The notes beneath the pieces were generated by a model that did not search any database, was not told the origin of the DNA, and saw nothing but the letters and a program-made list of their open reading frames with translations. The translations under genes and the position numbers were made by a program. A stretch of DNA of 12,500 nt from Micrococcaceae bacterium UBA6021 (GTDB lineage: Bacteria; Actinomycetota; Actinomycetes; Actinomycetales; Micrococcaceae): the NCBI GenBank assembly GCA_002427975.1, contig DIZT01000135.1:13457-25956 (forward strand). Reading direction: 5' to 3'. Within the stretch, counting starts at the first letter, position 1; every line of letters starts with the position of its first letter. Below, one piece after another: positions 6,194-12,500 of the stretch.

Positions 6194-7582
6194 GTGGCAC
6201 CCCCACCGCCAACGTCGGCAACCGTCAGCCAGCCCGTCATCGACTCCGCCTCCGCGTCCGTTTCCGCCGCATCCGCCCAGACCCAACCCATCGCCGTCGT
6301 CAGTGAACACCTTCCCTGGCGGCACACGTTTGTCTCGCTGAAAGTCCCCAATTTCCGCATCTTCGCGATCGGCCACTTTGTTGCCGTGATCGCCCTTTGG
6401 ATGCAGCGGATCGCCCAGGACTGGCTGGTGCTGGAACTGTCCGGTTCCGTCACTGCCGTGGGCATCACCGTGGCGCTGCAGTTCATGCCGTCGCTGCTGT
6501 TGGGGCCCTGGGGCGGCATGATGGCGGACCGGTTCGCCAAGCGCAGGATACTCATCCTGTGCCAGAGCCTGGCCGGGATCCTCGCGGCAGCGCTCGCGCT
6601 GCTTGCCCTGACCGGCGCCATCGAGGTGTGGCATGTGTACGCCATCGCGCTGCTGCTGGGCCTGGTCACCGTGCTGGACCAGCCGGCACGGCAGGTGTTC
6701 GTCAACGAACTGGTAGGTCCCAGGTATCTCCGGAACGCCATCAGCGTCAACTCCACCACATTCCAGCTGGGCGGGCTGATCGGCCCGGCCCTGGCAGGAT
6801 TGCTACTCACGGCCGTCGGCGCCGGCTGGGCGTTCGCGGCGAATGCGCTGGCGTGCTGCTCTACCGTGACCATGCTGCTCCTGCTGCGAAAGGACCAACT
6901 GTTCGTCAGCACTCCCGCCCCCAAGAAGAAGGGCATGCTTCGTGAGGGGCTGCAGTACGCGCTTAGCAAGCCCACCATCTACTGGCCGTGGCTGATGGCC
7001 GGCTTCATCTCCGTCTTCGCCATGAGCCTGCCCGTACTGCTCGCCGCGTTCGCGGACCACGTGTTCGACGTCGGCGCCGGCGGCTATGGCCTGCTGAACG
7101 CCCTGGTGGCACTTGGCGCCATGACCGGCGCCGTTGCTTCCACCCGCCGCCGCCAACTTCGGCTCCGATCCGTGGTGTTCTGCGCCGGAATGTACGGTTT
7201 GATGCTCTGCCTCGCCGCGGTGGCGCCGTCCATGCTGGTGTTCGGCGCGGTGATGGTCCTGTCCGGGTTCTGGTGCCTGATGTTCCTCACCGGCTCCAAC
7301 CAGCTGGTCCAGATCAGCTCGAACATGGGCATCCGGGGCCGGGTCATGAGCCTTTACATCATGGTGCTGATCGGCGGCCAGGCCATCGGTGGGCCCATGC
7401 TCGGCTGGATCGCCGAGCACGTGGACCCGCACGTGGCACTGATGGTGTCCGGCGGGGTGCCGGCGCTCGCGGCGGTGACTGTCGCCGTCGTCCTTTCACG
7501 GAAAGGCGCGCTGGCGCTCAAGGTGGACCTCAAGGACCGCCGGCACCCGCTGCGGATCGTCAGCCGGGCGGCTGCGGCCTGA
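6194..7582 (+). CDS. MFS transporter, probable drug/metabolite exporter
   Basis: A 462-residue major facilitator protein of the inner membrane. The first 40 residues are a low-complexity Ala/Ser/Pro/Thr cytoplasmic tail, followed by the first membrane segment (NFRIFAIGHFVAVIALWM). The loop between segments 2 and 3 carries the family signature GGMMADRFAKRR (about residues 107-118), a good match to MFS motif A. The second half repeats the fold, with a long central loop around LLRKDQLFVSTPAPKKK. Overall layout resembles the EntS-like exporter branch (12 segments), and export driven by the proton gradient is inferred; no substrate can be named. The GTG start has GAGGA 7 bases upstream. It is divergent from a LysR regulator and has a LysR box in its promoter region, so expression is probably LysR controlled. 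It ends 19 bases from the convergent gene at 7602. Confidence 0.9.
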   Translation: MAPPPPTSATVSQPVIDSASASVSAASAQTQPIAVVSEHLPWRHTFVSLKVPNFRIFAIGHFVAVIALWMQRIAQDWLVLELSGSVTAVGITVALQFMPSLLLGPWGGMMADRFAKRRILILCQSLAGILAAALALLALTGAIEVWHVYAIALLLGLVTVLDQPARQVFVNELVGPRYLRNAISVNSTTFQLGGLIGPALAGLLLTAVGAGWAFAANALACCSTVTMLLLLRKDQLFVSTPAPKKKGMLREGLQYALSKPTIYWPWLMAGFISVFAMSLPVLLAAFADHVFDVGAGGYGLLNALVALGAMTGAVASTRRRQLRLRSVVFCAGMYGLMLCLAAVAPSMLVFGAVMVLSGFWCLMFLTGSNQLVQISSNMGIRGRVMSLYIMVLIGGQAIGGPMLGWIAEHVDPHVALMVSGGVPALAAVTVAVVLSRKGALALKVDLKDRRHPLRIVSRAAAA

Positions 7583-7601
7583 CCCCCCAAGCCCGGACGC
7601 C

Positions 7602-8474
7602 CTAAGCCGCAGCGGCCAAGGCCGTCTGGACATGGGTGAAAGGAAGTCCTGGCAACTTGGCGCGTCCGGGGGCGGCGTCAAAGGACATGTCCGCCGCCGC
7701 CAAGTGGACGGCCCCGCCCAGCACCCGACCCCACCGCGGCGAGAACAACCGGGCACCCGCTGCCGCAGTTCGCAGCACCGGCAGCGGAACGTGCGCTGTC
7801 CGGCCGCTTCCGTTGCGTTCGACGAGGAGGGCCGCCAACCCGTTCAGTGTCAGGTTGTCCGGGCCGCCGAGGTCAACTGCCTGGCCCTTCAGCCCGTCGT
7901 CCAGGGCGAACACGGCCGCGGCGGCCAGATCCCGGGCGGCCACGAAGTTCACCGGGCGGTCGCCGCGCCCGAAGACCACGGCAACGCCTCCCCGGCGCAA
8001 TGATTCACCCATGATCGCCGCGTACGTTTCCAGGATGGTGGTGGGCCGCAGGACGGTCCACGCCAAAGTGCTGCGGAAAAGCCGCTGCTCGGCCGCGAAC
8101 TTCATCCGTGCCAGCTCCATGGGGTGTGACGCCGACGCGCCGCGCATCGAGAAAAGCACAAACCGCCGGGCGCCGGCCCGCTCGGCGGCCGTCACCAGGT
8201 TGATGTTGCCGTCCCGGTCCACTGCTGCGGGCGTGCTGCCGGACTGGGGGCCGAAGCCACTGATGGCGGAGACGACGGCGGTGCAACCGCTGAGTGCGCG
8301 GGTGAGGTCCGCAGGGTTCCCGGCATCTCCGATGACGGCTTCCAGGCCGGCTTGGCGCAGTTCCGCGGCGCGGCGCGAATCGCGGGTAAGGACACGGAAT
8401 GGTAGCCCTGCGTCCTGCAAATGTTCGGCCAGGACCGTGCCAAGCGTTCCTGTACCGCCGGCCAGTAGGATCAT
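7602..8474 (-). CDS. NmrA-like NAD(P)-binding protein (atypical SDR)
   Basis: A 290-residue Rossmann-fold protein. It opens with the dinucleotide-binding loop GGTGTLG (about residues 6-12) straight after the first strand MILLA, and continues with VLTRDSRRAAELRQAGLEAVIGDAGNPADL, the pattern of NmrA-like and atypical short-chain dehydrogenases that bind NAD(P) from the GxxGxxG loop and often sense or reduce small molecules. The classical YxxxK catalytic pair is not present: the lysine in LARMKFAAEQ has no tyrosine four residues before it, so enzymatic activity is uncertain. The start codon overlaps the stop of the upstream SnoaL-like gene in an ATGA, so the two are translationally coupled and very likely work in one process. 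The divergent TetR gene is the probable regulator of the pair. Confidence 0.88.
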   Translation of the reverse strand: MILLAGGTGTLGTVLAEHLQDAGLPFRVLTRDSRRAAELRQAGLEAVIGDAGNPADLTRALSGCTAVVSAISGFGPQSGSTPAAVDRDGNINLVTAAERAGARRFVLFSMRGASASHPMELARMKFAAEQRLFRSTLAWTVLRPTTILETYAAIMGESLRRGGVAVVFGRGDRPVNFVAARDLAAAAVFALDDGLKGQAVDLGGPDNLTLNGLAALLVERNGSGRTAHVPLPVLRTAAAGARLFSPRWGRVLGGAVHLAAADMSFDAAPGRAKLPGLPFTHVQTALAAAA

Positions 8475-8923
8475 GGCTGGACACTCTCCGGGGCCCCGTT
8501 CGCCGCAAAGCCGCCGACGGCCTCGTCGACGCCGCCGCTGAGCAGTTCGACAGGTTCAAGGTAGAACCGTGCAGCGCTGATGGTCCCGCCAACAACCAGG
8601 AAAATGACCACTCCCGCCAGACTGCTGCGGGATCCGTCAGGGCGGTTGCCGTCCATGGCGAGCTCCGCCCAGATCCGGGGACCACCGGCACTGTGGCTGG
8701 TCAGGCTCACCGTGATGTCCGGGGCGCCGGCAAAGATCCGCTGCCAGTTGCGGCGGACCTGTGCCCGGCCGGTAAAACCGCGAAGCGGATGGGCCGGGGT
8801 TTCATTGACGTAGTTCTCGGCAAAACAAGCCACCAGGGCGTCCAGATCGTGACGGTTGGCGGCTTCAAGCAGGCGAAGGACTGTGGCCAGCGGACTGGCG
8901 GCGGTGCGGTCGTCGAGGGTCAT
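8471..8923 (-). CDS. SnoaL/NTF2-like protein
   Basis: A 150-residue protein with the features of the NTF2-like alpha+beta barrel seen in SnoaL-type cyclases, ester-cyclase-like and ketosteroid isomerase-like proteins: an N-terminal helix pair ATVLRLLEAANRHDLDALVACFAENYVNETP (written here as a region, residues about 13-43), then RGFTGRAQVRRNWQRIF and a beta-rich end (ITVSLTSHS, IWAELAMDG, LAGVVIFLVVGG, ISAARFYLEPVE). The fold holds a small hydrophobic ligand; the substrate is unknown. The start at 8923 is favoured by GGGAGGT 6 bases upstream; a longer frame reaching 9112 would run through the TetR operator. First gene of a two-gene operon with the NmrA-like protein, divergent from TetR. Confidence 0.87.
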   Translation of the reverse strand: MTLDDRTAASPLATVLRLLEAANRHDLDALVACFAENYVNETPAHPLRGFTGRAQVRRNWQRIFAGAPDITVSLTSHSAGGPRIWAELAMDGNRPDGSRSSLAGVVIFLVVGGTISAARFYLEPVELLSGGVDEAVGGFAANGAPESVQP

Positions 8924-8948
8924 GGCAGACCTCCCGAATGAGGGGCTA

Positions 8949-8974
8949 ATTCGATACAATCGACTGTATCTAAT
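8949..8974. promoter_or_regulatory. TetR-type operator palindrome in divergent promoter region
   Basis: A 26-bp palindrome with only two mismatched pairs. The core arms GATACA (8953-8958) and TGTATC (8965-8970) surround a TCGA centre (8960-8963), and outer arms ATT (8949-8951) and AAT (8972-8974) add to it. It lies 26 bases from the SnoaL start and 17 from the TetR start, so a bound dimer could block both. TACAAT (8955-8960), inside the site, is a good -10 box (five of six) for the TetR gene, which supports autorepression. Confidence 0.72.
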
Positions 8975-8990
8975 GAGGAGTCTATGCCCG

Positions 8991-9683
8991 GTGACTGAAC
9001 AGGTCAATGATCCGCAGGTCCGTTCCGGTGGCCCTTTCGTCGGTCCAGGGGAGGGGCGCCGGGCCCGGCCATACGATGCCTCGGCCCGGCAGGAACGCGC
9101 AGCCCGGAACAAGGAAGCCGTCCTGGATGCCGCCCAGGAGTTGCTGCTGAGCAGGGGCTACGGAGCCACCACTATCGCGGCCGTGGCCGCAGGCGCCGGG
9201 GTGTCACAGGAATCGGTGTACAAGTACTTCGGTACCAAGGCCGGGCTGGTCAGGCAGATTTACGAACGCGGCCTGCGGGGCGCTGGGCCGGTCCCTGCCG
9301 AAATGCGGTCAGATGCCGCCCAGGAGCAGGAAGCTGATCCCCGGCGGTTGATGGAAACCCTGGGTGAACTCTCAGCCGAAGTGCTCAGCCAGGGCGCCCC
9401 GATATGGATTCTCATACGGGACGCCGCCGCCGGCGGCCATGCCGAGCTCATCCAGCACCTGGAGCAGATCCGGGACGAAAAGTACCGCCGGATGCTGCTG
9501 ATCGCCCGGCGGCTGCTGCGGTCAGGACATATCAAGCCGTCCCTCACAGAGGAGCAGGCCGCGGACATCATGTGGTTCTACACATCGCCGGAACTTTATG
9601 AGGTGCTGGTGCTGCAGCGCGGCTGGGACGCTCCCCGGCTGGCCGGATTTGTGGCGTCCGGCCTGGCCGCCCAACTGCTCTAG
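8991..9683 (+). CDS. TetR-family transcriptional regulator
   Basis: A 230-residue TetR regulator. After a polar N-terminal tail of about 35 residues comes the DNA-binding domain: NKEAVLDAAQELLLSRGYGATTI, then the helix-turn-helix and signature AAVAAGAGVSQESVYKYFGTK (about residues 60-86). The rest is a helical ligand-binding and dimerisation domain with no close motif, ending LVLQRGWDAPRLAGFVASG. The GTG start at 8991 was chosen because GAGGAG lies 10 bases upstream; the in-frame ATG at 8973 has no ribosome site and would lie in the operator, and the ATG at 8984 is out of frame. It is divergent from the SnoaL/NmrA-like operon with a strong palindrome between, so it probably represses that operon and itself until a small ligand binds. 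Confidence 0.92.
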   Translation: MTEQVNDPQVRSGGPFVGPGEGRRARPYDASARQERAARNKEAVLDAAQELLLSRGYGATTIAAVAAGAGVSQESVYKYFGTKAGLVRQIYERGLRGAGPVPAEMRSDAAQEQEADPRRLMETLGELSAEVLSQGAPIWILIRDAAAGGHAELIQHLEQIRDEKYRRMLLIARRLLRSGHIKPSLTEEQAADIMWFYTSPELYEVLVLQRGWDAPRLAGFVASGLAAQLL

Positions 9684-9701
9684 GTGCCGGGGAGCCGCTG
9701 C

Positions 9702-10856
9702 CTAAGCCGGTAGGTACGGGTACTCCCCTTGGCGCCGCTGGAACTCCAGCACGTCCTTGTTGAGGACCACGCCGTCGCGGATTTCGATGGCGCGGGAAAT
9801 GGTCTCGTTTTCGTCCCACGCCGCCGGGCCGCCGATGACCGTCTCGAGGAACGGCAGCAGGGCCTGGCTGATCTCCCAGCTGGAGGAATTCCAGAGGTAG
9901 GACGGGCTGTGGTCCACCGCGTAATAGTTGATGTGGTCGCCGATCGAAAACATCGGCTCGCCGAACGTGGTGGAGCGGGCCCAGCTGAAGCCCATGCCCT
10001 CGTCACACGAGACGTCCACGATCAGGCTTCCCGGGCTGAATGCCTCCAGGTCCTCGGTCCGCAAATACGTCAGCGGATTGTTCGGGTCCTGCAGCGTGCA
10101 GTTGACCACGATGTCGCTTTCGGCCAGGAACGGCGCCAGCGGAACCCGGCCCCGCTCGGTGATGACCTGGCTCAGGAAGGGGGCTTCGTCGTCGTGATCA
10201 AACTGGACGATGTTGACGGAGTGGATCGGGGCGCCCACGGCCGCGACTCCGCGGTTGGTCAGCACCTGCACGTCGTGAACGCCATGGGCGTTGAGCGCGG
10301 TCACGGCGCCGCGGGCGGTCGCGCCGAAGCCGATCACCACGGCACTGAGGCGTCGGCCGTAGTCACCTGTGGAACCGGTGAGCGCGAGTGCATGAAGCAC
10401 CGAACAGTACCCGGCCAGCTCATTGTTCTTGTGGAAGACGTGCAGCCCGAAACCACCGTCGCTGGCCCAGTGGTTCATGGCTTCGAAGGCGATGAGTGTG
10501 AGCTTCTTGTCGATGGCCAGCTGGGTGATGGCACGGTCCTGGACACAGTGCGGCCAGCCCCAGAGGATCTGGCCGTCGCGCAATTCGGCGAGGTCTTCCG
10601 GCTGCGGCTTGGGCAGGAGTACGACGTCGGCCTCCGCCAGCAGCGCTTCCTTCGTGGCCATTTTGCCCACGAGGGTTGAGAGGTGGTCATCAGAGACGCC
10701 GAAGCGCTCGCCGTAGCCCTGCTCCAGAATGATGCGGCTGCGCAGTTCCGGAGCGATGCGCTCGAAGTGCAGCGGATGGATGGGGAGGCGGCGTTCGTCC
10801 GGTTTCCGGGTGGACGCCAGGACGCCCAGGGTCAGTTGGCTCTGTTGGCCACTCAC
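9702..10856 (-). CDS. Alanine dehydrogenase / N5-(carboxyethyl)ornithine synthase-like enzyme
   Basis: A 384-residue protein of the alanine dehydrogenase / saccharopine dehydrogenase N-terminal family. Substrate-site positions of that family are present: the basic stretch STRKPDERRLPIHP near the N terminus, Lys83 in LLPKPQPED and His103 in GWPHCVQD. The central Rossmann domain has VVIGFGATARGAV (glycines 176, 178, 183), a GxGxxxxG loop for NAD(P). The C-terminal region, with FSIGDHINYYAVDHSPSYLW, is unlike standard alanine dehydrogenase and fits the related enzymes annotated as N5-(carboxyethyl)ornithine synthase, which couple pyruvate to the ornithine side chain. That specific substrate is inference from overall resemblance; lysine- or alanine-type substrates remain possible. 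The GTG start overlaps the stop of the upstream Lys/Ala-rich gene in a GTGA and has no strong ribosome site of its own, so its translation is probably coupled. It converges with the TetR gene. Confidence 0.7.
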   Translation of the reverse strand: MSGQQSQLTLGVLASTRKPDERRLPIHPLHFERIAPELRSRIILEQGYGERFGVSDDHLSTLVGKMATKEALLAEADVVLLPKPQPEDLAELRDGQILWGWPHCVQDRAITQLAIDKKLTLIAFEAMNHWASDGGFGLHVFHKNNELAGYCSVLHALALTGSTGDYGRRLSAVVIGFGATARGAVTALNAHGVHDVQVLTNRGVAAVGAPIHSVNIVQFDHDDEAPFLSQVITERGRVPLAPFLAESDIVVNCTLQDPNNPLTYLRTEDLEAFSPGSLIVDVSCDEGMGFSWARSTTFGEPMFSIGDHINYYAVDHSPSYLWNSSSWEISQALLPFLETVIGGPAAWDENETISRAIEIRDGVVLNKDVLEFQRRQGEYPYLPA

Positions 10857-10990
10857 TTCTTTTTTGCGGCTTTCGACGTGATGTCCAGGGAGGTGGCCGG
10901 CGCTGCGGCGGCCTTCTTATCTGCGCGCTTTTCCTTGATGGACTTGCCGGCTTTTTTGGATGCTGCTTGACGCGGGGACTTGTCAGCCAT
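10853..10990 (-). CDS. Small Lys/Ala-rich basic protein, 45 residues
   Basis: A 45-residue protein with 12 lysines and 12 alanines, beginning MADKSPRQAASKKAGKSIKEKRADKK. No membrane segment, signal peptide or cysteine is present; it looks disordered or helical and strongly basic, suggesting nucleic acid or ribosome contact, which is inference only. Short proteins with this N-terminal pattern are widespread in actinobacteria and usually annotated as hypothetical. The ATG follows AGGAG with 5-base spacing, an excellent ribosome site, whereas the longer upstream reading frame (to 11218) lacks one and runs through the promoter zone. The stop overlaps the GTG of the dehydrogenase-like gene by the GTGA arrangement, placing both in one operon. 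Confidence 0.82.
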   Translation of the reverse strand: MADKSPRQAASKKAGKSIKEKRADKKAAAAPATSLDITSKAAKKK

Positions 10991-11005
10991 GATTGCTCCT
11001 GTAGC

Positions 11006-11022
11006 GGAACCGAAGAGGTTCC
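11006..11022 (-). promoter_or_regulatory. Small palindrome upstream of the Lys/Ala-rich gene
   Basis: GGAACC (11006-11011) and GGTTCC (11017-11022) are perfect 6-bp inverted arms with a 5-base loop, 16 bases ahead of the start codon. It could be a leader hairpin near the ribosome site or a dimeric protein site. No convincing -35/-10 pair was found for this gene. Confidence 0.3.
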
Positions 11023-11175
11023 TGACTTCTGACCATACATGGCGGGACCTAACGGGCTGCGGCATTTTTCCAAGACGCCCCGAATCGCCGGAACGCCGCC
11101 GGGTCGCCTTAACGTTCCGGACTCCGCCGCACTCTTCCGGCGAACTCGGCGCGGGACCGGCCGGCGTGGCGGGCA

Positions 11176-11204
11176 TTGTGCCAGCCGGTTCCCGGTGTGA
11201 AAAT
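11176..11204 (+). promoter_or_regulatory. Possible promoter of the first SRPBCC gene
   Basis: TTGTGC (11176-11181), 17-base spacer, GAAAAT (11199-11204); three and four matches to the sigma-70 boxes. The start point would be near 11211, leaving a leader of about 46 bases that contains the 10-bp palindrome GCAGGCCTGC (11227-11236). Confidence 0.35.
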
Positions 11205-11256
11205 GGCGCTCTGGGCACTGTGCAGGGCAGGCCTGCGGAACTACGGGAACAGCATC

Positions 11257-11634
11257 ATGGGAACCATCACGATTGACAGCACCGTCCTTATCCCCTGTGG
11301 ACGTCCGGAGGTCTACGCCTTCTGCGTGGATGCGCAGGCCCGCGCGTCAGTACCCGGCCAGGATGGCGTGGGGCTCCGGTTCCAGGACCACGTGCCGGAC
11401 CGGTCCTGGACCGAAATTTTCGAGACAAGCACCGAAACCATCACTTGTTCCTGCGTGGTGTACCCGGTGGCCGACAGTACCCGGCTGACCGTGACTGCGC
11501 AGTATGTTCGGAAGGGACCAGGGCGCATGTTTTCCGGGCCCAAGGAGGGCGCATACCGGAAGCAGGAGGCGGCCAGGCTGGCGGCGCTGAAGAAAGCCGT
11601 GGAGCGGGGAGCGCGGCAGGCGAAGAGCGCCTAG
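11257..11634 (+). CDS. Short SRPBCC-fold protein (diverged paralogue of the gene at 11989)
   Basis: A 125-residue protein. It begins MGTITIDSTVLIPCGRPEVYAFCVDA, which matches the N-terminal strand and helix of SRPBCC (START/polyketide-cyclase-like) domains, and ends with a long helix rich in Ala, Arg and Lys (EAARLAALKKAVERGARQA), as the C-terminal helix of that fold does. It shares with the protein at 11989 the pattern VLI-x-C ... VYAF-x-VD near the start, STRLTVTAQYVRKGPG against GTRVRFALEYQPKGLLG, and RLAALKKAVE against QLARLKDVLE near the end. It is 22 residues shorter, mostly in the middle sheet, so the ligand pocket may be reduced. Ligand and role are unknown. The start at 11257 follows GGGAA with 8-base spacing; an ATG at 11203 would overlap the proposed -10 box. 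Confidence 0.72.
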   Translation: MGTITIDSTVLIPCGRPEVYAFCVDAQARASVPGQDGVGLRFQDHVPDRSWTEIFETSTETITCSCVVYPVADSTRLTVTAQYVRKGPGRMFSGPKEGAYRKQEAARLAALKKAVERGARQAKSA

Positions 11635-11662
11635 GAAACGCTGGGCGGCGGTTCAGGTTCGG

Positions 11663-11736
11663 TGGAGCGGCTGACGGGAATCGGACCCGCGTATCAAGCT
11701 TGGGAAGCTAGCGCTCTACCATTGAGCTACAGCCGC
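11663..11736 (-). tRNA. tRNA-Gly (anticodon CCC) with encoded CCA
   Basis: Read on the minus strand from 11736: acceptor GCGGCTG pairs fully with CAGCCGC; D stem GCTC/GAGC with loop AATGGTA; anticodon loop TTCCCAA gives CCC, which reads GGG glycine codons; the T arm is GCGGG/CCCGT with loop TCCGATT; discriminator U73 (usual for bacterial tRNA-Gly) and then CCA at 11665-11663. The anticodon stem CTAGC/GCTTG has one U-U mismatch at the second pair (28-42), with the other four pairs intact. Length is 74 bases including CCA. It lies between two plus-strand SRPBCC genes, in the opposite direction. Confidence 0.95.
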
Positions 11737-11988
11737 ATCGCCCCATTTTGAGCGGGGCAGAACCTAGCTTAGCGCAGATGCGACCCCTCGCCCGCAACCG
11801 TGGCGGCGGCTTGGACGCGTGTCCGCCGGGATGGCCGGGACCCACCGCGTCATCCAGTAACTCTTCAATAACGTCGACGCCGGCGGCTAGGTCCGGGGCG
11901 GGCCGAGTGGCTACTGTGAACCCGTTAGCCGCGGTGTCATGGGGGTGGGGCGGGCTACCAGCTGACCAGCCCCTAACTAAGGACTCCC

Positions 11989-12432
11989 ATGGCATTTGCA
12001 GAGCACGAGGTCCTTATCCGGTGCGACGCAATGACCGTGTACGCGTTCCTGGTGGACGGAACGAACCTTCCCCAGTGGCGCCAGGGTATCCGCAGCATCG
12101 CCCTGATGTCCGGTGCCGCCGGAACCAAGGGCGCTGTCTACCGGCAGACCATAACGGGTCGGTCAGGACGGACAATCCCTGCCGACTTCGAAATAACCCA
12201 CGCCAGGCCCGGCGCCGAGATCCAGTTCCGCGTGATCGCCGGACCGTCGCAGCCCTCCGGCGGGTACTACCTCAGCACCGAACCGGCCGGCACGCGTGTC
12301 AGGTTCGCCCTTGAGTACCAGCCCAAAGGCCTCCTTGGACTCATGAACACCGGCATCCAGCGCACCATCAAGGCCGAAGTGTCCCAGTTGGCGCGGCTCA
12401 AGGATGTCCTGGAAGTGCGGACCGCGGCCTGA
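11989..12432 (+). CDS. SRPBCC-family (START/polyketide-cyclase-like) protein
   Basis: A 147-residue single-domain SRPBCC protein, the usual length of the family. The order fits the fold: N-terminal strand (HEVLIRCDAMTVYAFLVD), the helix with the common Trp near its end (GTNLPQWRQGI), central beta sheet (GAVYRQTITG, PADFEITHARPGAEIQFRVIAG in parts, GGYYLSTEPAGTRVRFALEYQPKG), and a C-terminal helix (IQRTIKAEVSQLARLKDVLE) that lines a hydrophobic ligand cavity. The ligand is unknown. The ATG has AAGGA 5 bases upstream. The 250 bases between it and the tRNA hold its promoter and that of the divergent tRNA, but I could not resolve either one. A weak GGGCT/AGCCC hairpin (11952-11972) precedes the ribosome site. 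Confidence 0.85.
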   Translation: MAFAEHEVLIRCDAMTVYAFLVDGTNLPQWRQGIRSIALMSGAAGTKGAVYRQTITGRSGRTIPADFEITHARPGAEIQFRVIAGPSQPSGGYYLSTEPAGTRVRFALEYQPKGLLGLMNTGIQRTIKAEVSQLARLKDVLEVRTAA

Positions 12433-12436
12433 GGGC

Positions 12437-12500
12437 TTACTGTGCCAGCCGCTGGCCCGCCCAGCTTCCGGTAATGTTCGACGGCGCCGCCAGGCTTCCG
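12437..12500 (-). CDS. Possible 3' end of a minus-strand gene (cut by window edge)
   Basis: On the minus strand a frame open from the window edge ends at TAA (12439-12437), four bases after the stop of the convergent SRPBCC gene. The visible 20 residues read GSLAAPSNITGSWAGQRLAQ, and most codons end in G or C as in the neighbouring genes. Too short to identify; the call rests on codon bias and on the lack of any other occupant of the window end. Confidence 0.4.
   Translation of the reverse strand, partial: GSLAAPSNITGSWAGQRLAQ

Noticed and set aside
7636..8541. A 301-codon plus-strand frame opposite the NmrA-like gene
   Set aside because: Arg/Ser/Pro-rich composition typical of a shadow frame; the minus frame has the GGTGTLG loop and a coupled upstream gene.
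11663..11736. Integration site of a mobile element at the tRNA-Gly gene
   Set aside because: No integrase, no direct repeat of the tRNA 3' end and no change in base composition nearby.
11748..12314. A 188-codon plus-strand frame overlapping the second SRPBCC gene
   Set aside because: Arg/Pro-rich, no ribosome site, and it runs through the tRNA upstream region; the frame at 11989 has a good ribosome site and a recognisable fold.

Overview
The window looks like chromosomal DNA of a high-GC actinobacterium, most likely a member of the Micrococcaceae close to Arthrobacter or Pseudarthrobacter. I infer this from the strong G/C bias at third codon positions, the frequent GTG starts with GGAG-type ribosome binding sites, a monofunctional-regulator-free PutA with a C-terminal extension, and a short Lys/Ala-rich protein of a type common in that group. 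No phage, transposase, integrase, CRISPR or toxin-antitoxin gene is visible. It reads as ordinary accessory or metabolic chromosome with several well-formed regulatory sites.

Left part (1-4690): the C-terminal half of an APC-family amino acid permease is followed by about 370 bases without a gene. That gap holds a divergent array of short GTGAGAGAG-type repeats centred on a strong hairpin, and then a clean 9+9 bp palindrome just ahead of putA. putA encodes the bifunctional proline dehydrogenase / glutamate-semialdehyde dehydrogenase (proline to glutamate) and ends at a perfect 17-bp hairpin. The permease plus PutA suggest amino acid uptake and catabolism.

Middle part (4691-9683): a small zinc-ribbon protein on the minus strand has its own good promoter and a leader hairpin. 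Next come a LysR-type regulator and a divergent MFS exporter with a T-N11-A palindrome between them. Then a two-gene minus-strand operon (SnoaL/NTF2-like protein and an NmrA-like NAD(P)-binding protein, joined by an ATGA overlap) faces a TetR regulator, with a 26-bp palindrome in the shared promoter region. Both are classic regulator/target divergent pairs.

Right part (9684-12500): on the minus strand a 45-residue Lys/Ala-rich protein is coupled through a GTGA overlap to an alanine dehydrogenase / N5-(carboxyethyl)ornithine synthase-like enzyme. On the plus strand two SRPBCC-fold proteins, which look like diverged paralogues (125 and 147 residues), flank a minus-strand tRNA-Gly(CCC) with an encoded CCA end. 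The last 64 bases probably hold the 3' end of another minus-strand gene.

I did not find a convincing new multi-gene system. The items most worth a second look are the repeat array at 727-911, the putA palindrome, the TetR palindrome, the coupled Lys/Ala-rich peptide plus dehydrogenase pair, and the SRPBCC pair around the tRNA.
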